This document shows, piece by piece, positions 35,859 to 44,314 of a DNA stretch of 64,000 bases (positions are counted from its first letter, which is position 1; each line of letters opens with the position of its first letter). This stretch comes from an uncultured Bacteroidales bacterium (GTDB taxonomy: Bacteria > Bacteroidota > Bacteroidia > Bacteroidales > Paludibacteraceae), in contig CACZOA010000082.1 of assembly GCA_902782665.1 (NCBI GenBank), forward strand, positions 1 to 64,000, given 5' to 3'. Both the position numbers and the translations under genes were made by a program. The notes beneath the pieces are model-generated. The model was not told the DNA's origin. It worked only from the letters and a program-made list of their open reading frames with translations, and made no database searches.

Positions 35859-37588
35859 AGTTTGCCCTCCTCTGCACTTTGAACTTGTGAATCGTAAACT
35901 TCTCTATATTCCACTGATGATTTGTAAAGTTCATCGTGTGAACCATAGCATAGCATCTTTCCGTCTTCAATCATAAGAATCTTATTGGCATCTTTGATTG
36001 AACTGATTCTTTGTGCTATGATGATCTTTGTCATCTCTAGTTTGCCCAACGCCTTACGAATTTTTGATTCTGTGATCAAATCTACAGCGCTCAGACTGTC
36101 GTCGAGAATAAGAATGTCAGGCTCTGAAATCAACGTGCGTGCGATGCTTATTCGTTGACGCTGACCTCCGGATATATTTGTCGCGTCTTGTTCGATGATG
36201 TGGTTCAAACCATCTGGCAGAGACAAAACAAAATCTGCGATGTCTGCTTTTCTCAATGCTTCTATCATCTCTTCTTCCGTCGCATCCTCTTTGCCCATAC
36301 GCATGTTGTCTGCAATTGTGCCTGAGAACAACACAGTGTTCTGCATCACCATTCCAACACTCTCCTGCAAAGCTTTTCTGTCAATCTCACGGATATCTTT
36401 ACCTCCGATTTTTATTGAACCTTCTGTCACGTCGTAGAAACGAGGAATCAGATTCACCAGCGTCGACTTGCCTGAACCTGTACTGCCAAGGATCGCCAAT
36501 GTCTCACCCTTGTTGATCTTGAACGAGATGTTAGAGATTTGGTTCTTGTTGGAACCTTCGTATTGGAAAGAGACATTGTCGAATTCTAAATCTCCTTCTT
36601 TTGGAACGTCCACTCCAGTCGACTGAAGGTCTAGCTCACATTCTGTCTCCAGAACTTCATTGATTCTCACCATAGAGGCTTCTGCCTGGGTGATCGACAT
36701 TATCACTCGCTGTGCCATCATCAACGACATCAGGATCTGAGTCATATAGTTGGTGCATGCCATGATGTCACCGACATTCAATCGTCCGTCAGCCACTTCG
36801 TATTCTCCAAACCATAGGACTCCGACTACTCCGAGATTCATGATGAACGACATGGCAGGCATCATTATAATTATGAGTTTGCTTACCTTCAGCGACGATG
36901 CTATGTAGTCTTCATTTGAAGCTTCGAATCTTTCTTTCTCTCCTGGTTCCCTTACGTATGCTTTGACGACGCGGATTCCAGAAAGCAATTCCTGCACCAC
37001 TGTGTTGAACTTATCCATTTTCTGTTGCACAATGGTGAACAGAGGAAATGTCTTTTTCAATATATAGATAATAGTGAAGAGCAAGATTGGTAGGATGATG
37101 ATAAGGATGTATGCCATCTTCAAGTCGAGCATGAACACCATCACAATGGCTCCGATAAACATGAATGGGGCACGGAAAAGCAGTCTCATAGATGCCTGTA
37201 TCACGTTTTGCACTTGTGTTACATCGCTTGTGATACGTGTGATCAAAGATCCTGTCTGTAGACGGTCGATATTGGAGAATGAGAATTTTTGTATGCGTGA
37301 GAACATGTTTGTACGCATGTCCGCACCAAATGCATACGATACTTTTCCTGCGGCATAGATGGAAAAGATACCGGCACACACTCCTATAAGTGTGATTATA
37401 AGCATCTTGAATCCCAATGCGGTGATTATATCAGACTCTCCACCTATGACACCTCGGTTGACAATCTCCGACATGATTTTAGGCTGGACAAGTTCAGCGA
37501 CGACTTCGATGACAACACATAATGGAGCCATGAGTGTCAGCGTGAGATGTTTTCTTAGAAATTGTAATATTATCTTTATACTTTTCAT
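35855..37588 (-). CDS. ABC exporter half-transporter, degenerate-site subunit (BmrC-like)
   Basis: A 577-residue permease-ATPase, first gene of the pair. Six membrane helices occupy about 15-305 and the ATPase domain about 340-570. Walker A is LGSTGSGKSTLVN and the signature loop is ISGGQRQRISIA. Walker B reads ILILDDSLSAVD, with Asp where the catalytic Glu normally stands. The final switch has Gln (IIAQRISSI) where its partner has His. These substitutions are known from heterodimeric exporters such as BmrCD, where one ATP site is weakly active. ATGA overlap with the next gene supports equal translation of both subunits. Confidence 0.92.
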   Translation of the reverse strand: MKSIKIILQFLRKHLTLTLMAPLCVVIEVVAELVQPKIMSEIVNRGVIGGESDIITALGFKMLIITLIGVCAGIFSIYAAGKVSYAFGADMRTNMFSRIQKFSFSNIDRLQTGSLITRITSDVTQVQNVIQASMRLLFRAPFMFIGAIVMVFMLDLKMAYILIIILPILLFTIIYILKKTFPLFTIVQQKMDKFNTVVQELLSGIRVVKAYVREPGEKERFEASNEDYIASSLKVSKLIIIMMPAMSFIMNLGVVGVLWFGEYEVADGRLNVGDIMACTNYMTQILMSLMMAQRVIMSITQAEASMVRINEVLETECELDLQSTGVDVPKEGDLEFDNVSFQYEGSNKNQISNISFKINKGETLAILGSTGSGKSTLVNLIPRFYDVTEGSIKIGGKDIREIDRKALQESVGMVMQNTVLFSGTIADNMRMGKEDATEEEMIEALRKADIADFVLSLPDGLNHIIEQDATNISGGQRQRISIARTLISEPDILILDDSLSAVDLITESKIRKALGKLEMTKIIIAQRISSIKDANKILMIEDGKMLCYGSHDELYKSSVEYREVYDSQVQSAEEGKL

Positions 37589-37646
37589 CTATTTTTTTGT
37601 CTATCAGTTTTATTGGTAGAGAATATTCTTTTCAACTAAAGAATGT

Positions 37647-37670
37647 AGGGCAGGTTTTAAGGCCTGCCCG
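37647..37670 (-). terminator. Hairpin after the TPR-retropepsin gene
   Basis: GGGCAGG (37648-37654) pairs with CCTGCCC (37663-37669) across TTTTAAGG. It lies about 20 bases downstream of the stop of the minus-strand TPR gene. There is no long T run, so termination strength is uncertain. Confidence 0.5.
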
Positions 37671-37688
37671 TATATATGATTGATTTCT

Positions 37689-39722
37689 TTAATAGTGTTC
37701 AATAAGTAAGATATTTCGTTGGTTGTTGACGGAGATATTACCGAATTTGGTAATATCATTTTTAGAAAGCTGAAGTTTGGCATTCTTATCGTTGATCACT
37801 TTCATTGTCAAACCTGTGACTTTAATGCCTTCAATTTCCAACTCTCTGATTGTGACAACCGTCGACTCAGTCAAATCTTTATATGGGTCTTGATTCCATT
37901 CACGAGTTTGGATAAATCCATATTTTGTCAGGAACAGAGCGTCAACAAAACTGATACTTCCGACTGTTGCAGAAGTGTCGAGCTGACAAGATATGTCAAG
38001 ATTGTTGAGTTTGCATCCGAATATGAATTTCTGTTGGTCACGCTTGAATTTTACTTCTGTTGTAACCAATGCTTTCTGAGCATCCGATTTTTCAGCCTTA
38101 GCAAAGTTTGCTGATACACCACTTGATTTTTTCCACTTGTCAACCAAAGCAATGTAAGTGGCTTTTGTTCTCAAACTGTCGAGGTTTGAGTCGGAATCCA
38201 CTTGTGAGAAGTTGCGGTATCCAAGTTCAAAACTTTTTTCAAGAGACGTCAAAGCGTTGGCAGTGTCGTTGATAGCCGCATAGAAGGAGGCGGCAGTGTA
38301 GTAGTTGTCAGCGTTCGGATAAGCTTTTAGTATCTCTTTAATTGATTTTTTACCATCATTCTGCTTTCCGATATAAAGGTAGGCGAATGGCTTATAGTTT
38401 TCTGTTGCAGACGGTGCTGTTTCCAGTTTGATTACTCTTTCAAAATCTTTCTTTGATTTTTTGATTATACCTCTGCGATAGTAGAGTGGGGCATAATTTG
38501 AGTTGATCTGCATTCCCACCTCGTAGTCTGAAATCGCGTCGCCAGTCATCTTACGCATCTCTTGAACTCTACCGCGCAGGTAGTAATACTCGTAGTTCAT
38601 TGGGTCGAGCGATACGGCTTTGTTGGCATAGACAAGTGCTTCTGTTGATTCGTTTTGTAAAAGCAGGATTCTTGCGATACCAGCGTTTGCGGCAGCTGTC
38701 TCCTCTAGCTCATTTGCCTCTTTATACATTGCTAACGCAGTGTTGTAGTCTCCTTTCTGGAAATAACAGTCACCTTTGCCGGAAGATGTGATCGCGTATT
38801 TTTCTCCAAGAATATTTTCTAGTTTAGTGTAGTCTTCAATAGCTGCCTCAAATTTTCCAATCTTATTGTCGACTGCGGCACGACATTGCATCCAAAGCAC
38901 TGTATTCTCGTCGGCTTTGATCTTCTGGTCGATTTTTGGCATTGAATAAGTTACGCATTTAGAAGCCGCATTACTTAGATCAGCAAGATATGGGTTGTAA
39001 TCCTCGTTGCTTGAAGCCACGTATGAGATATCGTCGAAAGCTCTTTCGTAGTTTTGCAATCCGATGTTGGCTTTGTATCGGAGCATGTAAGGCTCGATTT
39101 TCTCACCGTCGACGGAGATTGCTTGGTCGAGTTTTGAGATTGCTTCTCTCTCTCTGTCGCTGTTAAGATAGTTTTTTGCCAAACCGATCAATGCGTCATA
39201 GTTTTTGCTGTCATAACGAAGAGCTTTGGCAAAAGTAGTGTCGGAACCTTTGAAATCATTTTTAGACGCATAGATTTCTCCCATTTCGACGTATATGTCA
39301 GCCAAAGTGTTGTCAGCCAAGGCAGCTTTGTTCAACTCTTCCATAGCTGTCTCTGTATTTCCTAAGGCACGGTAGCATTTAGCGCGTTGGAGAAGCAGGT
39401 CAGCCTGTTTGATTTTACTGCTTTTGGATAATTTCTTTACGATTTGGAATTTTTTGTCTAGTTGGATGGCAAGATCTATATCTTTCAATGCAAGGTCGTT
39501 TTCTCCTATTCCAAGTTCGGCTACAGAACGATAGTAATACGCCTGAGGTTCCATGTCATGGTTGGATATATATGACGTCATCAGGTTGATAGCCGCAGTA
39601 TAGTTTGATTTTGAAATCTCAGCTGCAGCGGTCGCTAGATCATCAGTTTTGGGTTTTGCATTGATTGTCGACGCAAAAGCAAAAAGCAATGCGGAATATG
39701 TAATTTTTTGTAGTGTCTTCAT
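37689..39722 (-). CDS. TPR-repeat protein with C-terminal retropepsin-like domain
   Basis: A 677-residue exported protein with a signal peptide (about 1-21, ending STINA). A long array of tetratricopeptide repeats covers about 30-510 (for example AQAYYYRSVAELGIGENDLALKD-type helices and YYYLRGRVQEMRKMTGDAI). The last 110 residues resemble a clan AA aspartic peptidase: CQLDTSATVGSIS with the candidate catalytic Asp582 (DTSA for the usual DTGA), then VTIRELEIEGIKVTGLTMKVI, and the closing LSKNDITKFGNISVNNQRNILLI. The glycine-rich flap is weak. The ATG at 39722 gives a proper signal peptide. It follows queE by 62 bases. The protease activity is an inference from one motif and should be treated as such. 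Confidence 0.8.
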   Translation of the reverse strand: MKTLQKITYSALLFAFASTINAKPKTDDLATAAAEISKSNYTAAINLMTSYISNHDMEPQAYYYRSVAELGIGENDLALKDIDLAIQLDKKFQIVKKLSKSSKIKQADLLLQRAKCYRALGNTETAMEELNKAALADNTLADIYVEMGEIYASKNDFKGSDTTFAKALRYDSKNYDALIGLAKNYLNSDREREAISKLDQAISVDGEKIEPYMLRYKANIGLQNYERAFDDISYVASSNEDYNPYLADLSNAASKCVTYSMPKIDQKIKADENTVLWMQCRAAVDNKIGKFEAAIEDYTKLENILGEKYAITSSGKGDCYFQKGDYNTALAMYKEANELEETAAANAGIARILLLQNESTEALVYANKAVSLDPMNYEYYYLRGRVQEMRKMTGDAISDYEVGMQINSNYAPLYYRRGIIKKSKKDFERVIKLETAPSATENYKPFAYLYIGKQNDGKKSIKEILKAYPNADNYYTAASFYAAINDTANALTSLEKSFELGYRNFSQVDSDSNLDSLRTKATYIALVDKWKKSSGVSANFAKAEKSDAQKALVTTEVKFKRDQQKFIFGCKLNNLDISCQLDTSATVGSISFVDALFLTKYGFIQTREWNQDPYKDLTESTVVTIRELEIEGIKVTGLTMKVINDKNAKLQLSKNDITKFGNISVNNQRNILLIEHY

Positions 39723-39784
39723 AATATACCCGATATTAAGAATTAGTTTTTCAGACGCGATTATTTGCGTCAACAGGTTGATTG

Positions 39785-40330
39785 CTATTGAATATCAATC
39801 AATTTGTGTGTCTGCAGGCTCATTCTCCATTGAGGATGTTTTAGAATATAGTCCACTACTTCAGCAGTGTTTCCACATGAGAGTGGTTGCAGAAAACGGT
39901 GCTGGCTGTTGAAGTTTGTGAATTTTTCTACGAATGAAGGGCTTGTAAACACAACTTTCAGTTCATTAGCTTTGTTGATAGCCAATGGAGCCTCTTTGGG
40001 ACTGCATGTTATCCAATCCACATTTTGTGGAATAGCGTGGGTTCCGTTTGTCTCGATCTGCACGTAGTATCCTGCAGATTTAAGTTTGCCGACAAACTCA
40101 TCGTCTATCCACAATGAAGGTTCTCCTCCCGTCAGCACAACATGCTTGGATTGGAAGGAGGAGATTCTTTGTAGTATCTCTTCGTCGGAAAGGAATTCAC
40201 CAGATTCATGGATGGTGTCGCAAAAATCGCATTTCAGGTTGCATCCGGAAAAACGAATGAAGATTGCGGCGGTTCCTGTGTGGAATCCCTCACCTTGAAG
40301 CGAATAGAAGATTTCGTTAATCTTCCTCAT
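39785..40330 (-). CDS. queE: 7-carboxy-7-deazaguanine synthase
   Basis: A radical SAM enzyme of 181 residues that converts 6-carboxytetrahydropterin to 7-carboxy-7-deazaguanine on the path to queuosine. It begins with the family sequence INEIFYSLQGEG. The cluster cysteines are Cys30, Cys34 and Cys37 in SGCNLKCDFCDT. HVVLTGGEPSLW is the GGE SAM-binding motif, followed by YYVQIETNGTHAIP. Length is typical of the short QueE form. It lies 17 bases downstream of queD, and the two act in succession. The other queuosine genes (queC, queF) are not in this window. Confidence 0.95.
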   Translation of the reverse strand: MRKINEIFYSLQGEGFHTGTAAIFIRFSGCNLKCDFCDTIHESGEFLSDEEILQRISSFQSKHVVLTGGEPSLWIDDEFVGKLKSAGYYVQIETNGTHAIPQNVDWITCSPKEAPLAINKANELKVVFTSPSFVEKFTNFNSQHRFLQPLSCGNTAEVVDYILKHPQWRMSLQTHKLIDIQ

Positions 40331-40347
40331 AGTCAGAATATTGTGGA

Positions 40348-40680
40348 TTAGTCTTCCTCGTAGATTGCTGTATTGTTCTCGCTTTCAGTTACTTCCACTC
40401 TGAAAGCTGTAGGAATCTGGTCGCAGATCCACTTCGCGATATTTTCTGCTGTAGGGTTGAATGGCAACACATCATTTAGATAAGTGTGGTCTAAAGTACG
40501 GTGTAGCATACTCTTGATAGCGGTGAAATCCTCTACCATACCATTCTCGTTAAGCTCCTTGCTTCTGCAACTGATTGTGATGATCCAGTTGTGGCCATGA
40601 AGTTTGTTGCATTGGCTTTCATATGTTGTCTTCAGACTGTGAGCTGCAGATATTTCTATTCTTTTTCGTATAGTATACAT
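40348..40680 (-). CDS. queD: 6-carboxytetrahydropterin synthase
   Basis: Converts dihydroneopterin triphosphate to 6-carboxytetrahydropterin, the substrate of the neighbouring QueE. It is 110 residues when started at the ATG at 40680, which gives the usual MYTIRKRIEISAAHSL; an upstream ATG would add nine residues without homology. Zinc ligands are His14, His28 and His30 (AAHSL and KLHGHNW), and the catalytic Cys24 is in ESQCNKLHGH. A second conserved stretch LDHTYLNDV and the C-terminal VEVTESENNTA with Glu are present. The region upstream (40681-40830) is A/T-rich; no preQ1 riboswitch was recognised. Confidence 0.95.
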   Translation of the reverse strand: MYTIRKRIEISAAHSLKTTYESQCNKLHGHNWIITISCRSKELNENGMVEDFTAIKSMLHRTLDHTYLNDVLPFNPTAENIAKWICDQIPTAFRVEVTESENNTAIYEED

Positions 40681-40830
40681 ATTATATGATGTTTTTGGTT
40701 TATGCAAATTTGCGAAAAAAAAATGATTTTTCCGTGATTTTTCTTGAAAAGACGCAATTAAAGAAATGAAAATGGAAAAATAAGGCAGTATGAATGTGAC
40801 AATTAAAAAAACTACAATTATTAATATGGA

Positions 40831-40861
40831 TTTGTTTTTGTTGAATATATAGGTATATTTG
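40831..40861 (+). promoter_or_regulatory. Bacteroidota-type promoter for the tandem outer-membrane protein genes
   Basis: TTTG at 40831-40834 and TATATTTG at 40854-40861 have a 19-base spacer. The first start codon is at 40902. Confidence 0.75.
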
Positions 40862-40901
40862 TAAATATTTTTTGAAAATCTACATTAATGCTATCTGAAA
40901 G

Positions 40902-41624
40902 ATGAAAAAACTGTTTTTTTTAGTGCTGATGCTTATTTCTTCAACAATATCAGCATTTTCACAATTAAACACTGAAACTGTATACCTAAAGAATGGCAGT
41001 GTTATTAAGGGAGAGATAGTTGAGTATCAACCAAACAAATTGATTAAGATTGCGACTTCAGACAACAATTTTTTTGTATGTAATATTGAGGATATAGACA
41101 AGATCACTCGTGAAACGAGTAGCGTGGATAAAAAAAATACATCAACATCTGATTATGTCACTCCACAAAAAGGATATAGATTCTTTATTGCCGCAGATCA
41201 AATGACAGGGGATTTGACAGGCTTTAAGTTTACAACAACTCATGGTGCTCAATTAAACAATAAAATATTTTTTGGCGGAGGTCTTGGTTTTTGTGTGGCC
41301 GAAGATGGGAAAAGTTGGGAGACTTATTTGTCGATTCCTGTTTATGCCGATTTTCGTTATGATATTTTAGATAAAAAAATCACTCCATTTATTGGGGCTA
41401 GGGCTGGTGTCGCCTTTGCTATAGAAGGCATAACTGGTTTTTATGGGAATTTATCATTTGGCGGACGATTCAAAAGATTTTCAATTTCAATGGGCGTGGA
41501 GACATTGAAAGGATCGGATCTATACTATAAGTTCGATAATGATGACTATTATGGCACTTATGTTGAAATACCTGAACCATATCGAGCATTCTCTTTTGTG
41601 ACAAGATTTGCGTTTGAGTTCTAA
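40902..41624 (+). CDS. Outer-membrane beta-barrel-type protein with small N-terminal beta domain
   Basis: A 240-residue exported protein with a signal peptide (about 1-21, ending SAFSQ). A compact beta domain follows (about 24-70): ETVYLKNGSVIKGEIVEYQP, then FFVCNIEDIDKITRE. This kind of sequence recurs in Bacteroidota outer-membrane proteins and resembles a small SH3/LSm-like barrel. The remainder is a series of amphipathic strands (GAQLNNKIFFGGGLGFCV, YADFRYDILDKKITPFIGARAG) ending in a terminal Phe (FVTRFAFEF). This suits a short eight-strand-type barrel. It is immediately followed by a close paralogue. Function unknown. Confidence 0.78.
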   Translation: MKKLFFLVLMLISSTISAFSQLNTETVYLKNGSVIKGEIVEYQPNKLIKIATSDNNFFVCNIEDIDKITRETSSVDKKNTSTSDYVTPQKGYRFFIAADQMTGDLTGFKFTTTHGAQLNNKIFFGGGLGFCVAEDGKSWETYLSIPVYADFRYDILDKKITPFIGARAGVAFAIEGITGFYGNLSFGGRFKRFSISMGVETLKGSDLYYKFDNDDYYGTYVEIPEPYRAFSFVTRFAFEF

Positions 41625-41640
41625 ACAAAATTATTACACA

Positions 41641-42354
41641 ATGAAAAAAATACTGCTTTGTGCTTTGATGTTTTTTTTGCAGATTTCTGCATTTTCTCAA
41701 GTCAATAGAGAAACTGTTTACTTGAAGAATGGAAATGTGCTCAAGGGAGATGTCGTTGGGTTTGTGCCAAAACAATCGGTTACGATAGCTGCGGTTGATG
41801 GTGATACTTTTGTTTGCAATTTGACAGATATTGAAAAGATCACGAGAGATCACGGTTATATTGCTGGAAATAATGAGTCGTCATCTGGTTACTCTTATCA
41901 TGAAAAGGGTTACAAATTCGTATTTTCTTTTGATATCATGTTAGGAGAAATGTCGGGTATGAAATGGACTACAATTCATGGATCACAATTAAATGAAAGA
42001 ATTTATTTAGGATTGGGTTTAGGTTTGTGTATAGCAAATGATTACGACATTCATTTGTCTGTGCCTGTGTTTGCTGATTTCCGTTTTGATTTTCTTAAAA
42101 AAAGAATAACTCCATATATAGAAACGAGGGCAGGTTACGACTTTGCTTTTGAAGGATGTCCTGGCTTTTATGGAGATTTCGCCTTTGGCTGTCGAATCAA
42201 ACGTTTTTCTGTTTCATCAGGAATTGAAACTTTACGTAGAGAAAATAATGATGGCATATATTACTATAATGGATATAATGATTATGGATATGAGGAAAGC
42301 CATCTTGAATTTCAATCATTTAATTTCGTGATTAGATTCTCGTTGGAATTCTAG
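41641..42354 (+). CDS. Outer-membrane beta-barrel-type protein, paralogue
   Basis: A 237-residue paralogue of the preceding gene, 16 bases downstream and probably on the same transcript. Shared parts include the signal peptide ending ISAFSQ, RETVYLKNGNVLKGDVVGF, CNLTDIEKITRDHG, LNERIYLGLGLGLC, FADFRFDFLKKRITPYIETRAGYDF and the end FVIRFSLEF. The ATG at 41641 is used, since it starts the signal peptide; an upstream TTG in the same frame lies within the previous gene. It differs most in the loop regions (about 70-95 and 205-225), which would be the exposed parts of a barrel. Confidence 0.78.
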   Translation: MKKILLCALMFFLQISAFSQVNRETVYLKNGNVLKGDVVGFVPKQSVTIAAVDGDTFVCNLTDIEKITRDHGYIAGNNESSSGYSYHEKGYKFVFSFDIMLGEMSGMKWTTIHGSQLNERIYLGLGLGLCIANDYDIHLSVPVFADFRFDFLKKRITPYIETRAGYDFAFEGCPGFYGDFAFGCRIKRFSVSSGIETLRRENNDGIYYYNGYNDYGYEESHLEFQSFNFVIRFSLEF

Positions 42355-42545
42355 TCTATGATCTATGATTATGTGTTGATTTGTCAGAAAATGATTTAAA
42401 GGAAAGAATTCCCGTACATGAGTATTGTTGGAGAGGTGAAGGTTGTGAAATGGCATATTTTGATATTTTGAGTGAAAGTTCATAACTATCATTCATATTT
42501 TTGTTTCAAATCATAGTTTTCTTTGCAAAAAATCTTATGATTTTG
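42355..42545. other. A/T-rich gap with no recognised feature
   Basis: No coding frame, hairpin or repeat of note was seen here. It separates the outer-membrane protein pair from the leucine operon promoter. Confidence 0.5.
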
Positions 42546-42575
42546 TTTGAATAGTCTTATTTTTTTGTAATTTTG
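42546..42575 (+). promoter_or_regulatory. Promoter of the leucine/isoleucine operon
   Basis: TTTG at 42546-42549 and TAATTTTG at 42568-42575 are 18 bases apart, close to the Bacteroidota pattern. The leader peptide start is 33 bases after the -7 box. Confidence 0.65.
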
Positions 42576-42607
42576 CAACATCTAAATAGACAAAGAAACT
42601 ATAGACG

Positions 42608-42664
42608 ATGAAAAATATTGGAACTACATACATTCAACTCATTGGTTTGCTGCTCATAGGATGA
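42608..42664 (+). CDS. Leu/Ile-rich leader peptide of the leu operon
   Basis: An 18-residue peptide, MKNIGTTYIQLIGLLLIG, with four Leu and four Ile codons. Seven of these eight fall in the last ten residues, including three Leu in a row. It is far too short for a usual gene call but is placed exactly where a translational attenuation leader is expected: after the operon promoter and before a competing pair of hairpins. Ribosome stalling on scarce Leu or Ile tRNA would favour the antiterminator. No ribosome-binding site beyond AGACG is evident, which is ordinary for this group. Confidence 0.75.
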   Translation: MKNIGTTYIQLIGLLLIG

Positions 42665-42667
42665 TGC

Positions 42668-42727
42668 AGTGAGATTGTGTGTGGTCGAGATTATTTTTAT
42701 ATAAGACAACGATTGAGCTTTCTCACT
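42668..42727 (+). promoter_or_regulatory. Predicted antiterminator pairing
   Basis: AGTGAGA at 42668-42674, just after the leader stop codon, is perfectly complementary over 7 bases to TCTCACT at 42721-42727. That second segment overlaps the 5' arm and loop edge of the terminator, so the two structures exclude each other. Confidence 0.6.
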
Positions 42728-42757
42728 TCAATAAAGATGTGAAAAGGCTCTTTTTAT
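42715..42757 (+). terminator. Attenuator terminator of the leu operon
   Basis: GAGCTTTCTCAC (42715-42726) pairs with GTGAAAAGGCTC (42739-42750), mostly by standard pairs with wobble or mismatch near the middle, and is followed by TTTTTATTTTT. It stands 35 bases before leuA, downstream of the leader peptide. Confidence 0.75.
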
Positions 42758-42791
42758 TTTTATTGTGAAACAACGCTAAAAATTTATTTTT

Positions 42792-44288
42792 ATGGCAGAT
42801 AGATTATACGTTTTTGATACCACTTTGCGTGATGGAGAGCAAGTGCCTGGATGTCAGTTGAATACAATTGAGAAGATACAGGTTGCTAAGGCTCTTGAGA
42901 CGCTTGGCGTGGATGTGATTGAGGCAGGATTCCCAATCTCAAGTCCAGGAGACTTTAATTCAGTAGTAGAGATATCAAAGGCTGTTACATGGCCTACTAT
43001 CTGTGCCCTGACTCGTAGTGTTCAGAAGGATATTGACGTAGCTGCGGAAGCCCTCCAGTATGCCAAGAGAAAGCGTATTCACACTGGTATAGGAACAAGT
43101 GAAAGCCATATCAAATATAAATTCAATTCCACTCCTGAGGAGATCCTTGAACGTGCAGTAGCTGCTGTTAAGTATGCCCGCAGATTTGTGGATGATGTTG
43201 AATTCTATTGTGAAGACGCTGGCCGTACAGACAATGAGTATTTGGCTCGTGTTGTAGAGGCTGTCATCAAGGCTGGTGCTACTGTAGTGAATATCCCAGA
43301 TACAACTGGTTATTGCTTGCCTGTTGAATATGGTGAGAAGATCAAGTATCTTTTCGATCACGTCGACGGAATTGATAAGGCAATCATCTCAAGCCACTGT
43401 CATAACGACTTAGGTATGGCGACTGCCAACACTATCTCTGGTGTGATGAACGGTGTCCGTCAGGTTGAGGTTACAATCAACGGAATCGGTGAACGTGCCG
43501 GCAACACTTCTCTTGAAGAGGTTGCTATGATCTTAAAGTGTCACAAACACCTTGGCATCGATACAAACATCAACACTCAGAAAATCGCGTCTACTTCAAG
43601 ATTAGTCTCTAACTTGATGAATATGCCAGTTCAGCCTAATAAGGCTATCGTTGGTAAGAATGCGTTCGCTCACTCATCAGGTATCCATCAGGATGGCGTG
43701 TTGAAGAATCTTCAGACTTACGAGATCATGAATCCTAAGGATGTAGGTATCGACGACAATGCAATCGTATTGACTGCAAGAAGTGGTCGTGCGGCTGTAC
43801 GTCACAGATTAAGTGTTCTTGGTGTTGAGGTGGATGGCGATAAGCTTAACACTATCTACGAGGCATTCCTTCGTTTGGCTGACCAGAAGAAGGAGATCTG
43901 CGACGACGATTTGTTGATGCTTGCTGGACAGGAGCGTACAAGTGCTCATCATATTAAACTTGAGTATTTGCAGACTACATCAGGAGTTGGTGTCACTCCA
44001 GTCGCGATTATCGGTTTGAACATCGCTGGTGAGAAATTTGAGGCTACAGCTTCAGGAAACGGTCCAGTCGACGCTGCTGTCAAGGCTCTAAAGAAGATCA
44101 TCGACAGAAAGATGGAGCTTAAAGAGCTTTTGATCCAGGCCATCACACGTGGATCTGACGATGCATGTAAGGTACATGTGCAGGTTGAGACAGAGGGCGT
44201 GATCTATTATGGTTTCGCAGCTAATACAGATATCGTGTCAGCTACAATTGATGCGTATATCGATGCTATAAACAAATTCAAGAACTAA
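42792..44288 (+). CDS. leuA: 2-isopropylmalate synthase
   Basis: Condenses acetyl-CoA with 2-ketoisovalerate, the committed step of leucine synthesis. The 498-residue protein has the HMGL-like catalytic barrel beginning [16 protein letters not shown], with metal ligands in [14 protein letters not shown] and the glycine-rich [17 protein letters not shown]-terminal regulatory domain (about 385-498) normally binds leucine for feedback inhibition. The length is that of the short bacterial LeuA form. It is the first structural gene after the attenuator and leads an operon with leuCD, a citramalate synthase-like gene and leuB. Confidence 0.93.
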   Translation: MADRLYVFDTTLRDGEQVPGCQLNTIEKIQVAKALETLGVDVIEAGFPISSPGDFNSVVEISKAVTWPTICALTRSVQKDIDVAAEALQYAKRKRIHTGIGTSESHIKYKFNSTPEEILERAVAAVKYARRFVDDVEFYCEDAGRTDNEYLARVVEAVIKAGATVVNIPDTTGYCLPVEYGEKIKYLFDHVDGIDKAIISSHCHNDLGMATANTISGVMNGVRQVEVTINGIGERAGNTSLEEVAMILKCHKHLGIDTNINTQKIASTSRLVSNLMNMPVQPNKAIVGKNAFAHSSGIHQDGVLKNLQTYEIMNPKDVGIDDNAIVLTARSGRAAVRHRLSVLGVEVDGDKLNTIYEAFLRLADQKKEICDDDLLMLAGQERTSAHHIKLEYLQTTSGVGVTPVAIIGLNIAGEKFEATASGNGPVDAAVKALKKIIDRKMELKELLIQAITRGSDDACKVHVQVETEGVIYYGFAANTDIVSATIDAYIDAINKFKN

Positions 44289-44314
44289 GACTTTAAAGAA
44301 GAAAAAGCAAAATT

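Noticed and set aside
40681..40830. Possible preQ1 riboswitch upstream of queD
   Set aside because: The queD-queE leader is A/T-rich and I could not find the conserved aptamer stem and A-rich tail.
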